DNA of 64,000 nucleotides, taken from NCBI GenBank assembly GCA_027422505.1, contig JAPQWV010001399.1, positions 1 to 64,000 of the forward strand, given 5' to 3'. The notes under the pieces were generated by a model that worked only from the letters and a program-made list of their open reading frames with translations, was not told the DNA's origin and did no database searches. How positions within the stretch are numbered: the stretch's first letter is position 1; each line of letters begins with the position of its first letter. This DNA is from Craterostigma plantagineum. Lineage: Eukaryota > Streptophyta > Magnoliopsida > Lamiales > Linderniaceae. Positions 1 to 12,433 of this stretch are shown piece by piece. The position numbers and the translations under genes are program-made.

Positions 1-1997
1 TTGCGCATGAGAGAGTCGCTAACGATTAACCACTCGTAAATGAGCGGAATAAACTCATCGCAGAGATAGGTTGGACTACCCCGCCGGATTAGAGTCAAAT
101 CTAATAGTGGAGTCATCGACTTTTAATACGATCTGTAGTTGAGACTAGTTAGGGAAGCTTGCCCGCTATTTAATTCATAAATTAGTTGTTAGGATTCTTA
201 TGCGATAAGACGCAGTTTCGTCAGTTGTATAAATTCGTACGCATGCTCTAGAATCCTCACGGTCTATTGATAGCTAAATGTTAGTATACTTGTCACTCGT
301 TTGGTCGAGCCAGGGGGATTCGAAGTCTCAAATACGTTCACTTGCATAAAGTCGTCCCAACTCCGTTATCGCTCTTATCAAATTTTTATTCTTGTGTTTA
401 TCGTGTATTTAGTTTATCGTTATTTATATTTTTATCAAATCAAAATTATTTACTAGGATATTTAAACGACGGTTTTCTAAGATATATAGTTCCTTTGGGT
501 TCGATGCTCGAATGCTTGCCATTTCTATACTATTTCCGATAGGTATACTTGTCTGTTGAGTGTAGCATAGTTCGTCAATATTCATTTTATTTTATTACTC
601 GATATGCTCGATCAAGACCCCAACAGAATTTCTTAGGATCGGTTTAGTGTTAGAATAAACACTTTCAAAACTTTTAAAAATACTTGAATTGTAATAACTC
701 ATGTTCTTGAAAATATTTAGGCATCGGGAGATTAAGCGAATTTGGGTTTAAACCCAAGAGGAAATACTCGACTTAATCCTCTAGGTTTATGAAAGCTACT
801 TAAAAAGCACTTCAAAATAATGCAAGTTGGAAATCGGTTTTATTTGACGCATTTTATCAAACACTTAAAATGCTTCATCATGCACATGCTAGATGTATGA
901 ACGCAATGCAAGGGGCACACGATTTGTTTACGGAGGTTCGAGTCTCAATACTCCTACGTCTCCTCTTCTTTCCGCAAGGAATGCTCTCACTACAAGACTC
1001 GGTTTACATAATACAATGTACAACACTCCATAGCTAGGACGCACACAATATAACTTCCTAAGCTATTTCCCGCTAGCAATCTACAACATCAACGGCCTTT
1101 TAGAGTCCAGCGGCTTCGGCCACTATTCAAGTCGACCGAAACGTCTTTCCACCGTTAGCTTTTTAAAGTTCACCGTAGAGTTATTTCGTTCTAAGATTCG
1201 TAGGCCGAGACCCTACGAAATGCACTTTTTTACGTCTACGTGCAAAGACTACAAACACATAGTTTTACGTCTTTGTGCTAAGACTCTCACTCAACTATTC
1301 TACTTTAGCTCATATCTCTTTTGTTGGAGTGAGGTGTGTGGTTTGCACATTGTAGCTCTCTCGCTTTTTTAACCGACACACTTGGGAAGAACTCTCTTAA
1401 TTTTGTGCTCTTTGATCTTGTTATTCTCTCTTGGATCTCTCTTGATGTGTGCTTGTTCGCTCTAGGATCCTTGTGTTTTCTGCCATCCTAATATGTGTCA
1501 AACTTGATATAGCCGTTAGACACATTAAAAGAGCCATTGGAAGCTTTTGCCTTGACTTGGTTAAAGTTGTCAGCTTCAACCGCTTATACCTACTGCAGTA
1601 AGAGACTTGTACTTTAGCGCAATAGTTGACCAGTCACTTCATTCTTGATCGGACCAGTTCAGTCAGTCTAGTCTGAGACTGGACCATACAGAGACCGGCC
1701 AGTCCAGTCCAGTCTGAGATCGACCAGTTCAGACCGAGATTGGACCAGTCCAGTTCTAACAGAGACCGACTAGTCCAGACCGAGACCGGTCGGTCCAGTC
1801 CAGTCTAAGACGGCTAGTCCAGTCTGAGACTGGGACGACACCGAGACCGGATTGAGTCACTTGAACGCGTTTGACCAACGTTGATCGGCAGATGACCGAT
1901 TCGGTAGAGCCCTTACTCCATTCCCCATCGGATTCGGAATGGTTTTCGCCGAGCTCATTTATCCGGTTTTCGAACCGAGCTCAGCACTTAATTAAAT
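1..1997. other. non-coding flank, no gene seen
   Basis: No reading frame here resembles a protein family, and the sequence is AT-rich with many stops on both strands. It may be old LTR or intergenic DNA, but I could not match it to any other block in the window. The only structured part is the minisatellite at about 1625-1860. A short B-box-like stretch near 925-945 has no matching A box and is not called as a tRNA. Confidence 0.5.
1625..1860. repeat. degenerate CAGTCCAGTC / GAGACCG minisatellite
   Basis: Units of roughly 20-40 bases built on GACCAGTCCAGTC and GAGACCGG recur imperfectly about eight times. Spacing and sequence vary, so this is an old tandem array. It lies just upstream of the truncated LINE. 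No coding role is visible. Confidence 0.65.
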
Positions 1998-3653
1998 ATG
2001 TTTAGTAATAAAATAATAAGTTTTATGTTCATCAAAGGAGTGCATCACAAAGGTTTCTTACCAATTGTCTATCAATGGAGGACTGGAAGGAACATACAAG
2101 GGGCTCGTGGGATTAGGCAAGGAGATCCTATGTCTCCAATACTGTTTGTGTTGGTAATGGAATACCTATCGAGGAAACTAAAGCTGGCAGCTGCTAGGAG
2201 AGAATTTCGTTACCACCCTCTATGTAAACGGCTGGGGTTCATTAACTTGTGCTTTGCAGATGATCTAATAATCCTATGCAAAGCTCAGAGGCAATCCTGG
2301 CAATAATCAGTGAAAGCTTACAACAGTTTCACCAAACTACAGGTCTGGAAGCAAAAAGGAGCAAATCCCAAATCTATTTAGCAGGTATTTCTGGTATTAC
2401 CAAGCATGAGCTCATTGGAATCACTGGTTTTACAGAAGGGCATTTCCCTATGAGATACTTGGGGGTACCCATTTCACCTACTAAGTGGAACAGAGTGGAC
2501 TGCCAAGAGCTGGTTGATAAAATTGCGAAGAGGATCAATTGTTGGACCACTAGGAACCTGTCCTATATGGGCAGATGTTGCCTCATCAATTCCGTACTGC
2601 TCTCTCTACATGGCTACTGGGGATCGATTTTTGCTACCTAGAAGTGTGGTCAAAATGGTAGATCAAAAATGTAGGGATTTCTTATGGGGGAGAACTGAAA
2701 AAAGGCAGAAGAGAGCACTGGTGGCACGGGATATGGTCTGTAGAAGGAAGAGCTATGGGGGGGTTAAACATCAAAAATTGTGGAGATTGAATTATGCTTG
2801 TATAGGAAACTGATGTGGGACATTGCTGCAGAAAAGGATTGCTTGTGGATTAGATGGTTGAACGAAATATACTTGCGAGGAGATGACTTCTGGACCTATA
2901 ATACTCCTAGCGATTGTAGCTGGACATGGAGAAGAATTAATAAAGTAAAGGACTATTCAGACAAGGCATAGTACAGGGGAGATGGATTTCTATAGCAAAT
3001 GGGGTATTCACTGTTAACTTGGCTTATAACTGGCCGGGTAAGAGCAGGGAGGTAAAGTTCGAGCTTGCGGCGGCTGTATGGAACCGGATATCTGTCCCCA
3101 AGCATACTATAGTATTATGGATGATATTCCACGGGAAAATTCAGACTAGAGACCGGTTGCAAAGATGGGGGATGGAAGTGACCGATCTGAGATGTTCACT
3201 TTGTAGGAATGAAGAGGAAAGTATACCACATCTGTTTATGATGTGCGATTTTAGCAAAACAGTTAAAGAGGGAATTCAGAATTGGCTGAACTGTCGATCC
3301 CGGATGAGCTTGAGGGGATCAAGCGACTCATGAAACAGCTTGGAAAGAGAAAACATATGATATGTAAGCTACAGATTATGGTGATTTCAACCATGTTCTA
3401 TATCATATGGAATGAGAGGAATCGGCGGCTAAAGGGGAGGATGATCGAGATGGCGAGGCAATTACGAGGATGATAAAGTGGATTGCATTGGATCAATCAG
3501 AAGTTTGAAGCGGCAACCAATCAAGCAGGACGTCCAAGATTTCATAGGGAAGCTTAGTACATAATGCTTTTATTTTAAGGTGTTGCTCACTCATGTGAAG
3601 GTGTACAAACATTAAGATGCGTGGTAATGATAACTTCTTTACCAAAAAAAAAA
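1998..3653 (+). pseudogene. 5'-truncated LINE (non-LTR retrotransposon) reverse transcriptase
   Basis: The piece encodes the C-terminal half of a plant LINE pol. In order it shows the RT palm with the GIRQGDPMSP motif and the catalytic FADD (about 2255-2270), the thumb/connection region with RYLGVPIS (about 2455-2475), and the zf-RVT-type domain with a CSLC...H...C pattern (about 3190-3250). Fragments lie in at least four successive frames (1998-2306, 2276-2641, 2514-2971, 3019-3473), so it cannot make one protein. The endonuclease and N-terminal RT are missing, as expected for 5' truncation during target-primed insertion. A run of about ten A at 3644-3653 fits a LINE 3' tail. I could not find a matching target duplication at the two ends. 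Confidence 0.85.
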
Positions 3654-4345
3654 CTAGATTGCTAGATATTATAATCCAACAATCTCCCCTTCTTATTTAA
3701 CACAAAACTTCAAAATAAGAGCACATTTACTAAATATTTCCCCCTTTTGTGATAATTAAAAAAATATTCTTCCCTTTTTTAGCTCAACCGACCTGAAAAT
3801 AAATCAGTTCATCACATATCAATACGGGTTCGGTTAAACATATGTTTTCACAAAGGAGCATGAAAGTTCCGACATATTTCTCCCCTATCAAAAACAAATA
3901 ATGCTCCTCCTAAATTTATCAAGGATTTAAAATAGTATAAAATGAAGAGCACATGTGATCAAGATGGGAGAAAATAAGAACAAGCATGAGTTAAGTTTTG
4001 CAAACCTGGGCAGCGCAGTAGACACACTTCGGAGAGTAAACTGCTTTTCCCCAGCCATTACCAAGCAGCCAATTTACACCACTACTAGGACCGCCTATGT
4101 GTCTGGTGTGTAGGAAAATTTATGGACTGGTATTTGGACAACCAAGTGCGATGTTATTCCATTTTTTGTAAAGTTGGTGCAGTGAAGGCTGACTGTCGAC
4201 TGCTTGAACTTTGACGAATAGGCTGCTTTTCTCCACGCAAATTTAGACAACAAATTTTATACCGTTGCATTCTTCTTTGAGTCTAGTATGCAGAAAAATT
4301 TAGGAACCGGAATTTGGACATTGAAATGAAACATATGCATAATGA
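3654..4345 (-). other. non-coding; possible Sirevirus-like 3' end remnant
   Basis: No ORF is recognisable. Read on the minus strand, an AAGGGGAGAT purine tract (about 3683-3692) is followed directly by a TGTTGG start (3681), the arrangement of a polypurine tract next to a copia LTR. Further purine-rich tracts occur near 3740-3760. Only about 28 bases of the putative LTR remain before the LINE tail. Two diverged copies of a roughly 110-base unit (about 4025-4140 and 4215-4330) share the phrase TTGGACA after a GGAATT/GGTATT context. This is a weak call based on motif arrangement only. Confidence 0.35.
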
Positions 4346-4929
4346 GGTTACCCCCTCTAGGGATAATATTTCGCACTTGCGGTGCCAGGGTGTCGGTCCA
4401 TCGGCGTCCTCGAGATAGTAAGAGGCTTCTCCCACTTTCTTGATGACGCGATAACGTCCTTCAAACTTTGGCTCTAGTTTCTTCTTCCTTCTGATTCAGA
4501 TTTCTTTCATCACCAAGTCTCCTTTCTCGTATTTCTTGCCTCGGACCCGGTGATTATAGGACTTAGTCATTCTTCTCTGATAGGCGGTCATCCTGATGGC
4601 GGCTCTTTCCCTTCCTCTTAGATCAAGTCAAGGTCTTCAATCCGGAGTTGATTGTTGTCCTCGGGATACGTCAGGATTCGGGCGCTTTCGATGCCAATCT
4701 CCGCGGCAGAACTGCTTCGCTCCTATATACCAGGCTAAAAGCAGTCTCGCTGGTTCCTTCCCGAGGCGTGGTTCTGTATGGCCAGAGGACACTCTGTAGT
4801 TTGCTGAACCACGACTTGTCAAGCCCCTCGAGTGTGGTCTTCAGTCCTTGCATGATGGTGCGATTGGTCACTTTCAACCTGTCCGTTGCTTTGAGTATGC
4901 TACTGGGTGAAGATTTGTTCTATCCCGAG
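4346..4929 (-). pseudogene. Ty3/gypsy integrase, C-terminal part (downstream half of a split gene)
   Basis: Minus-strand translation gives the late integrase core and C-terminal region of a Ty3/gypsy pol: a THRT-type helix (VTNRTIMQGLK), then the conserved WPYRTTPREGTSETAFSLVY stretch (about 4690-4800), then the C-terminal FEGRYRVIKKV segment (about 4425-4460). Frameshifts and a stop interrupt it. The missing upstream half lies at 15480-16538. The two are separated by a copia element with a 5-bp target duplication, and the reading frame resumes across the gap when one duplicate copy is ignored. Confidence 0.85.
4925..4929. repeat. target-site duplication CCGAG (left copy)
   Basis: CCGAG directly precedes the outer LTR edge at 4930. 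The same five bases occur at 15480-15484, directly after the other LTR edge. Five base pairs is the usual copia duplication length. Confidence 0.9.
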
Positions 4930-6585
4930 TGAAGTAAATATGTGCCTAGGGGGGGTGATTAGGCTACTAAAAACTTTTTGCTTCTTTAAGTGTCTTTAAA
5001 ATAAGAACAACGGAATTAAAATGTTTTGATGGTTATTCCCTTAACTGTTGATCGAGTGGATTCGTGTGAGTGCAAGTGAGCAGAAAAGTAAATGACACCT
5101 GGATTTATAGAGGTTATATCCCCAAGTGGGTTTTAGTCCTCTCCTTGAGGTTTGCTCCTCAAGAGTTCGATCAATCCAATATGTTACCGTAGTTGGTTAC
5201 AGAAGTGACCGATCGCCCTAACACAACCAAGCTCAAGATGAACACAAGACCGCGGCTAGGGTGCCTAACGCCGAGTTTCGTTCCACGTCGTTCCTGAGAA
5301 TCCCTATTCTCCGACTGGAAACAGCTCGCTCCCGAAGGTCAGCTGGACCTCAAATCCTCCTTTCACGAAAGACACACTTCACTCTTGTGTCCTTGTTAGG
5401 TTCACACACACTCAGATTGGGATGGTGGTTTTTCTAGCTTAGGGTGCACTCAAACAATCACAAATGAAAGCACAAGCACTAACAGAGAATAATAATTCGC
5501 AAATCAAACGCTCTAATTCTCAGATCTCTGTTCTTGCTATTTCGTGTGTATGTTCGTTCGTTGTCTGCACCCGATGTTGAAGTGTTGACTTATATAATCG
5601 TGTTAGTATCACATACTTCGTATGGAATGTCAATCGCAATCACCAGTTCAGCACATCATTCCATCATAATTATCATGCCAAATTAAGCTCCAACTATCAC
5701 AATGGTCATATTCATTAATTTGCATGAAATCTTACTCTAAATACCTTTTCCTTACCACAAAGGCAGATCTTATCCATATTAGCACTGTGGTACTTATGAA
5801 GATACCATAAATAGTTCCATTCAGCATCCCATCAATTATGCAGCACATTAATCACGAATTTCCATTCACATAAATACCATATTCGCACAGGGAAAGAATT
5901 CGTTTGACTATAACATTTAAGATGCAATTGCTAATGATATCTACATGATTTGTTCCTAAAAATAGACAAGTTCCAGTGGATGACGTGTTTTCCATGTATA
6001 GCAATATCCTTTCCATGTATAACACAAGTGCAATACTTTAAACAGATAAGCACGAATTAAATGCATCCATATCATATAATTCCTATTTCAGCATATCTTA
6101 AAAACGGATAAGCATTCATGCAAATATATCCTTAGCGTACAATCCATATTCAGCACATTCAAGGATATAGAAGATCTCATTCCATATATAGGCAGATTCC
6201 AGCAGTAATATTTTTACCATGTATATCATAATGATCCTTTCTCAAATTAACGAATAATCCTTATTCTAATTAATCATAGCGCATCACATTAAGGACTAAT
6301 CACGTCATTTTACACAAATAGCTTCAAGATCATAGTCACTCATCATTCGATTTATGCATACTTTCCAAATTTACGTAACAGTGATATCATGATGGTGGAA
6401 TCAATGGTCATAGTGGTATCACATAAGTCACGTTGCAATGGAATCACAGAGTAAAGATGCAGTTCACTCAAATATAAGTACATGATACATACCCATTTCG
6501 AATTGCTAAATTTGTAGTGCTTATTTCATCTTAAGGACATGGAATCATCAAAACTCAAATATAGTGCACGACCAAAAGGTCAACA
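4930..6585 (-). repeat. 3' LTR of the Sirevirus-type element
   Basis: On the minus strand it runs from TGTTGACC to CACTTCA and pairs with 13923-15479 over its whole length. This copy is about 100 bases longer, mainly through an extra segment near 6060-6160. The polypurine tract AAGGGGAGAA (about 6587-6596) abuts the TG start. It contains no genuine ORF. Confidence 0.9.
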
Positions 6586-7228
6586 TTCTCCCCTTGTTGA
6601 TGAGGACATGTTACTGATGTAATGAGCATATTCGAACATGTAGGTATGCTATATGAGCGTAATTTAATCACGGATAGAGCATAAAAGATACCAATTTTCA
6701 CATAAGATGCGCATGGTCCCCCTATCTAAGTGCAAGTACTTCATGTCGAGATTCATAGCATGTTCATTAATCATTGCAGAGATAAATGCAAAGTACTACA
6801 CATAAATTACCAAGCTTTCATGATTTGCTCCCCCTGACTATGTGCAGATGTGATGTAGCATGATTCCATGATATCACATAAAGGTTCCAGCCGAAACAGC
6901 ACATATAAGTATCATGGCTATGGCACTGGCTCTCCCCTGACTTAGATATCCGAAAATTCTCAAAGCATAAGTCAGCACACACAAGGTTAGTCAAGGAATT
7001 ATGTCTGAGCATAAACAAACATGGTCATAACCATAAGCATAACAAGGTCTTATCCCAACAGTAGGGATCACATGCAGGTACCTTTTTTATTACATACTTA
7101 GTTCCATAATTCTCTCCTCCTTCAGCATCAAAAAGGGTGAGGACAAAAACTGCTAAGACATTTAGACTCCTAGACACTTAGACACGGGACGGGATTACTA
7201 GACGCGAAAGGAACTACAGAAAGCAAGG
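6586..7228 (-). other. multi-purine-tract region upstream of the 3' LTR
   Basis: This is the non-coding tail of the Sirevirus-type element. Besides the LTR-proximal tract there are minus-strand G-rich purine tracts at about 6715-6728, 6827-6840 and 6929-6941, each a run of four or five G in a purine context. Repeated polypurine tracts between the envelope-like ORF and the 3' LTR are a described Sirevirus feature. No gene is seen. Confidence 0.65.
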
Positions 7229-8838
7229 GATGGGAAGATCAGAGATCGCACTAAACGCTATCGGACTCACTGTAAGAAGAGGCACGTTTCTTCAGTTTCT
7301 TCCCAAGCTTGGACAACTTGCGAAGGATTTCAATATTCTGGTGCTTGAGCTTGCCAACCTTCTTGAAGATGGCAGCGATATCTGTGCGAATTTCTGTGAT
7401 CACATCATCGTCATCTTGGTGTTCATCAGCAGGTTCATCACTCTCAGTCAGCTCAACAACCTTGGCCTTGCCCTTACCAACGGGCCCTTTTTCAAGAACT
7501 CATAACTGCCTTCTTATTCTGGGCATTGAACCAACCAACTTGCTTCTCGTAGTAGATTCCCATGCGTTTTAGGGTCTTGAGGTTGACTGTGTGCTATGCA
7601 GTGTTCTCCCAACTAGGTGGCAGCTGAACTCCTTCGAGTTCGAACATGTGGGACTGAATCATCCCATAGGGAAGCAGCTTCTCAAGGCTTTCGAAGGCAT
7701 AGATCATATACTTCATTAAAGCATAGGCTAGATTGAACTTTCTGTTCTTAGAGATCATGAAGACGGCGAAGGTGCTCATATCATTCATGTTGGTGGAATG
7801 TCCGCCGCTACCTATCTTAGCGCTCCATAGGGTCATGTTCATGACTTTATGAAGAATATAGTGATCTATTCTCAATTTCTTAAGAGCTATCCCTTCAGCG
7901 AGCTTAGGTCTCCTATTGCGTTCCACAGGGCTCTAGTGCACTCAGAAAAACTTAACTCATCAGACTCGCACCACTCATCCATACTAAAGTGCCTAATCGC
8001 AATATTACTCACCCAAGCATCTCATTGAGCTTCTCACATATCCACTCAATTTTATACCAAGAACAGAGGAGGTTATCACAATGTCAGAGTCGATTTCTTC
8101 ATAGTCTAGGTTGGAATAAAATAGCTTCATAGCTTCAGGGCAGTCGTTCCTATTGATACTAAAAAAATTCTCCCACCCAAATCTAACTAACCATGCAAGA
8201 GCTGTACAATAACGGATCTCATCAAACAGGATTCAACGGCCTCTAGCAATATCACGATTTATCAGGCTCTGAAAATTCTCTTCAGCAGTGGGATCTACGA
8301 ATTTTACCTCGAAAGGGATCTCATCGGGCTTGTTGATGTCGAAGATTGCTTGAGAGTTATTGGCCACTGTCTCGTCCTCACTGGAGTGTCCTTCTTTAGA
8401 GACTGAAGGTTTCTTAGGTGGGGTGTTCTGCTTAGGTGGACTAGGGTTACGAGCAGGAGGAGGTTGTGGAGTAGGTTCACGAACTAGAGATGATGGTGGA
8501 GTGGGTTCACGAACAGGAGAGGGTGGTGGAGTGGGCTCACGAACCGGAGATGGTGGTGGAGTGGGCTCACGAACTGGAGAGACATGAGAAGCGGGCTCAC
8601 GGACAGGAGTGGTTTCAAAAGACGGTGATGGCTTAGGAGAAGGCTCTTTGTGGACGGTTTTGGCTTTCTTAGATGATTTTGAAGATTTTCCAGATTTTGT
8701 CGAAGGCTTAGTTTTCGAGCGGGTGGTTCTCGAAGGAGGCGACGAAGTGGAGGACGATGACTCCTTAGGCGTTGGCTCTTTTCGCTTCTTCCCAGCGCTT
8801 GAGCCTGTGTCGATGTGCTTAGATCCGGCCGTTCTCAC
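7229..8838 (-). pseudogene. envelope-like third ORF of Sirevirus-type element
   Basis: The N-terminal 201 residues (8838-8233) are intact. They begin with a lysine/serine-rich, probably nuclear or DNA-contacting stretch, then four or five copies of a VREPTPPPSP-type repeat (about 8450-8590), then an acidic segment. After a frame break, 7926-7594 continues with a globular helical segment (ALKKLRIDHYILHKVMNM). The C-terminus (about 7505-7235) is highly charged, with TESDEPADEHQDDDD and a leucine/lysine heptad segment likely to form a coiled coil. The position after RNase H and before the 3' LTR matches the envelope-like ORF of Sireviruses. No membrane segment is obvious, so a true envelope role is not supported. 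The multiple frame breaks make it a pseudogene. Confidence 0.7.
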
Positions 8839-9129
8839 CTTTGTTTAGGGTTTTCAGAGACAAAGGAAATAAGGAGTGACGAAAGGTAGAAGATGAAGTA
8901 AAATGGAGAGAGATGGATAGGTATAGTCGGTTGATGGGACGTGACGATTTAAAATTCAAAAGAGATCGTGTGAGAGAGAAGGAAAGATTTTGGCTCTTAA
9001 ATCGAGATGCTAATAGGACTTATTTAGGGGAAAGATTTACGGAATCAGAGTATTTAATGCCTAATTTTATATTTCTACTGAAGGATATCGTTTATATAAG
9101 GCTGTGAGATATTAGGCCGAAAGAGGGGA

Positions 9130-10680
9130 TCATCTTTCCGTAATTAGCTCTAAGATTCCTAAGCGCTGACGGATATCACAGAACCTACTTTCTATGAGAG
9201 GCTTAGTGAAGATATCAGCCAATTGATCTGTGGTACCAACGAAATCGATGCTAATATTTCCTTTTTGAACCGAATATAATGGTGTTTTATTTCTATGTGC
9301 TTAGTTCGAGAGTGATGGACGGTTTCTTAGTGATACTAATAGCACTGGTTACTGTCACATAGAACAGGGATCGCATCATAGCTTAGACCGTAATCACTAA
9401 GTGTTTGTCTTAACCATAACAGTGTTGACAACAATTTCCTAGAGCCATATACTCGCTTCTGTTGTGGATAGGGCGACCGCATTCTGTTTCTTACTAGACC
9501 AAGTTACAAGGGAATTACCAAGTAGTTGGCAAGTTCCACTGGTACTTGTTCTTCATCTCTACAACCCGCGTAGTCAGCATCAGAGTACCCTACTAAAGAA
9601 AATTATTCGCTAGTTCCATACCATAAACCTAAATTCATGGTTCCCTTAAGGTATCTAAGTATACGTTAACAGCAGTCAAGTGAGATTCCTTGGGATTCGA
9701 TTGATATCTAGAGCACATACCAATAGCAAACATGATGTCTGGCCTTACTTGTAGTGAGATAAAGTAGACTACCTATAATGGCAGATATTTAGTTTGATCT
9801 ACTTGTGTACCTGATTCATCACTGTCAATCTTAGCTGCTTGGTGCATAGGAGTGGGCAGAGTACCTTGGAATCAGCCATTCTGAACTTTTGTAATAACTC
9901 CTTGGTGTATTTGGTCTGGGAAATGAAGGTTCCATTGCACTGTTGCTTGATTTGGAGACCGAAGAAGTAATTTAGCTCGCCCATCTCATTTCAAATTCTA
10001 GCTGCATAGACTTAGAAAATTCTTCACAGAGCAGGTTATTGGTACTTCCAGAAATGATATCATCAACATAAATTTGTACCAAGGGGTTATCAATAGTTCC
10101 CCTACTAAATCCCATATCTATCAGAAATTTGCTAAGTCTCTCGTACCATGCCCTAGGTGCTTGTTTTGAACCATATAGAGCCTTATTAATTTGAAAACAT
10201 GATCTGAAAACTCTTCATTTAAAAATCAGGGGGTTGTTCGACGTAAACTTCTTCATTTATAAAACCATTTAAGAAAGTACCTTTTACGTCCATTTGGAAT
10301 AACTGAATCATTTAAAGCATGCATAGGCAAGTAATATACGAATGGATTCAAGTCTAGCTACGGGGGCGAACGTTTCCTTATAATCAATACCTTCTTCTTG
10401 AGAATACCCTTTAGCGACTAACCTTGCTTTGTTGCGGATAACTTTACCATTTTCATCAAGCTTGTTGCGGAAGACCCACTTGGTACCGATGACTGATTTG
10501 TCATGAGGTCGCTCCACAAGTGTCCACACAAGGCTTTTATCGAATTGAGCCAGTTCTTCCTGCATAGCAGATACCATGAGTGGTCAGTGAGAGCTAATTT
10601 ACGACCTGGGTTCCACCAAGGATAGTAAAGCATTTGGGGAATCCTTGATAATTGGTTTCGTGTAGTGGCTCTAGTTTTGA
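9130..10680 (-). pseudogene. copia reverse transcriptase and RNase H (Sirevirus-type)
   Basis: Minus-strand fragments give the RT start ([16 protein letters not shown] and [16 protein letters not shown], about 10390-10490), the catalytic IYVDD (about 10056-10077) and the ELNYFFGLQI segment (about 9955-9985). RNase H remnants end near 9135 with a typical ADIFTKPL motif (about 9190-9220). Frameshifts occur at several points and stops are frequent, so no polymerase can be made. It sits between integrase (upstream on the minus strand) and the envelope-like ORF, in normal copia order. Confidence 0.85.
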
Positions 10681-11039
10681 TCCCGGAGGTGATGTTCCCA
10701 ATGACTTGATCAGTGGGATGGCTGGATGCGTGCTTGAACTTTATTAACGTGGAACTTCAATGGGTTCTGGTTCAGCAGTGGGATCACCATCTTATCCTGA
10801 GGAGACTCATCAGTTGGCACCTGATGTGAGATACTCATCAAAGGTTACATGCATTGATTCCTGTACAGTCTCTTTTCTTTTGTTGAATACACGATATGCC
10901 TTAGAATGAAGACTATAACCTAAGAATATGCCCTCATCCACCTTTGAGTCGAATTCACCTCTTTGTCCCTATCATTTAAAATAAAGCATTGCAACCAAAA
11001 ACACGAAAGTATCCTATGTTGGGTATTCTACCATTCCAC

Positions 11040-12217
11040 ATCTCATAGGGAGTCTTTTTCAGAATGGGTCTAAGAAAGACACGATTTCAAACATAGCTAG
11101 CTGTGCTAATAGCTTCTGCCCAAAATTTCTTAGGGAGATCATACTCATGTAACATTGTTCTCTCCATTTTCCTGTAGCACTCGGTTCTTTCTCTCAACTA
11201 CACCGTTTTGCTGAGGAGTAATAGAAGCTAAAAAAATATGTGTATAACCATGCTGTTCACACAAAAAAAAAGAATGAACCACTATCAAATTCCAGTCCAT
11301 TGTCACTACGAATTTTGCATTGAGTGGTATCCTGCTCATTTTCTAACTTCTTTACTAGTGATATGAAAATTCTCTAGAGCCTCACCCTTATGAGCAAGAA
11401 ATATCACCCATGAGTACCTAGAGTAGTCATCTATGCATATTTCTTACCTCGTAAAGACATGGTTTGAACGGGACCAAAAAGGTCAAGATGAAGTAGCTCT
11501 AAAGGTCTAGAGGTAGAGATAGTGTTCTTACTCTTAAAGGACGATTTTGGTTTGCTTACCCATCTGACACGCCTGACATGTCCTGTCCATGGAGACCTTA
11601 CCAATCGGAACTCTACGTACCAGGTCTTTATCAATGATATGAGATATCAGTTCCATGTTGGCATCACCAAGACGCCGGTGCCATAACCATGAGGTATCTT
11701 GAGTAGCAGCTAAGCACTTGACATTTTGGTTAGTGATATCATCGAGTGTGATACAATATATATTCCCCTGACTAGATGCACTAAAGATTACTTGATCATC
11801 TTTCCTAACTATGCACTTATCATTTTCAAAAGTCACGGAGTGACCCTTATCACATAGTTGACTTATACTAATCAAGTTGTGCTCAAGAACCTTCACTAGC
11901 CAAACATCATCTATAGTTGTATTAAGAGTGTTACTATTTTTCCGATACCAATGATCTTAGCTTTGTGTTATCAGCATATGATACAAACCTCCATCGCATG
12001 CTTTCAAGGAGACAAAGTTAGTGATATCACATGTCATGTGTCGAGAGCATCCACTGTCAAGATACCACCTCTTTTCTTGCTGGAGCTCTTTCTTGTACCT
12101 GCATGCATTTGTATTCTTCTGAGGTACCCAATTTTTGTTGGGTCCTAACACATTAGCAGCAAAATAATTTTTGTTAAACATGTGACATGTTGTCATTTCA
12201 ACAGATGATTCACTCAC
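11040..12217 (-). pseudogene. copia protease and integrase (Sirevirus-type)
   Basis: The protease is recognised by WYLDSGCSRHMT (about 12030-12065), with the aspartate of the D-S-G motif intact. It is followed by the gag-pre-integrase domain with a WLWHRRLGD motif and a CQACQMGKQ zinc-binding end (about 11540-11700). The integrase core shows the LLHLDLFGP start (about 11470-11500) and TPQQNGVVERKNR (about 11165-11215). Pieces lie in different frames with gaps. Confidence 0.85.
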
Positions 12218-12433
12218 TATCAGGCATGCATGGTAGAGTCACAGTGGTACGTTTAGGTTTCAAACAATATTTAGACCTGTCAGCATGTTTCAGAAAGCAA
12301 TTATAAGAATGATGACTACTTCTACCACAAGTAAAGCACTTAGTTTTTGGAACCTCTGGTACTACCTGTTTTTCTACAGTGAAATATCCTATCCCTGATC
12401 TCTTAGTGTACCTAGGAATATTTAGTAGGAGAT

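Noticed and set aside
900..960. tRNA-like B box (GGTTCGAGTCT)
   Set aside because: No A box, anticodon arm or acceptor pairing at the right distance.
8360..8848. Plus-strand glycine/valine-rich frames
   Set aside because: They are the complement of the proline-rich repeat in the minus-strand envelope-like ORF and have no independent support.
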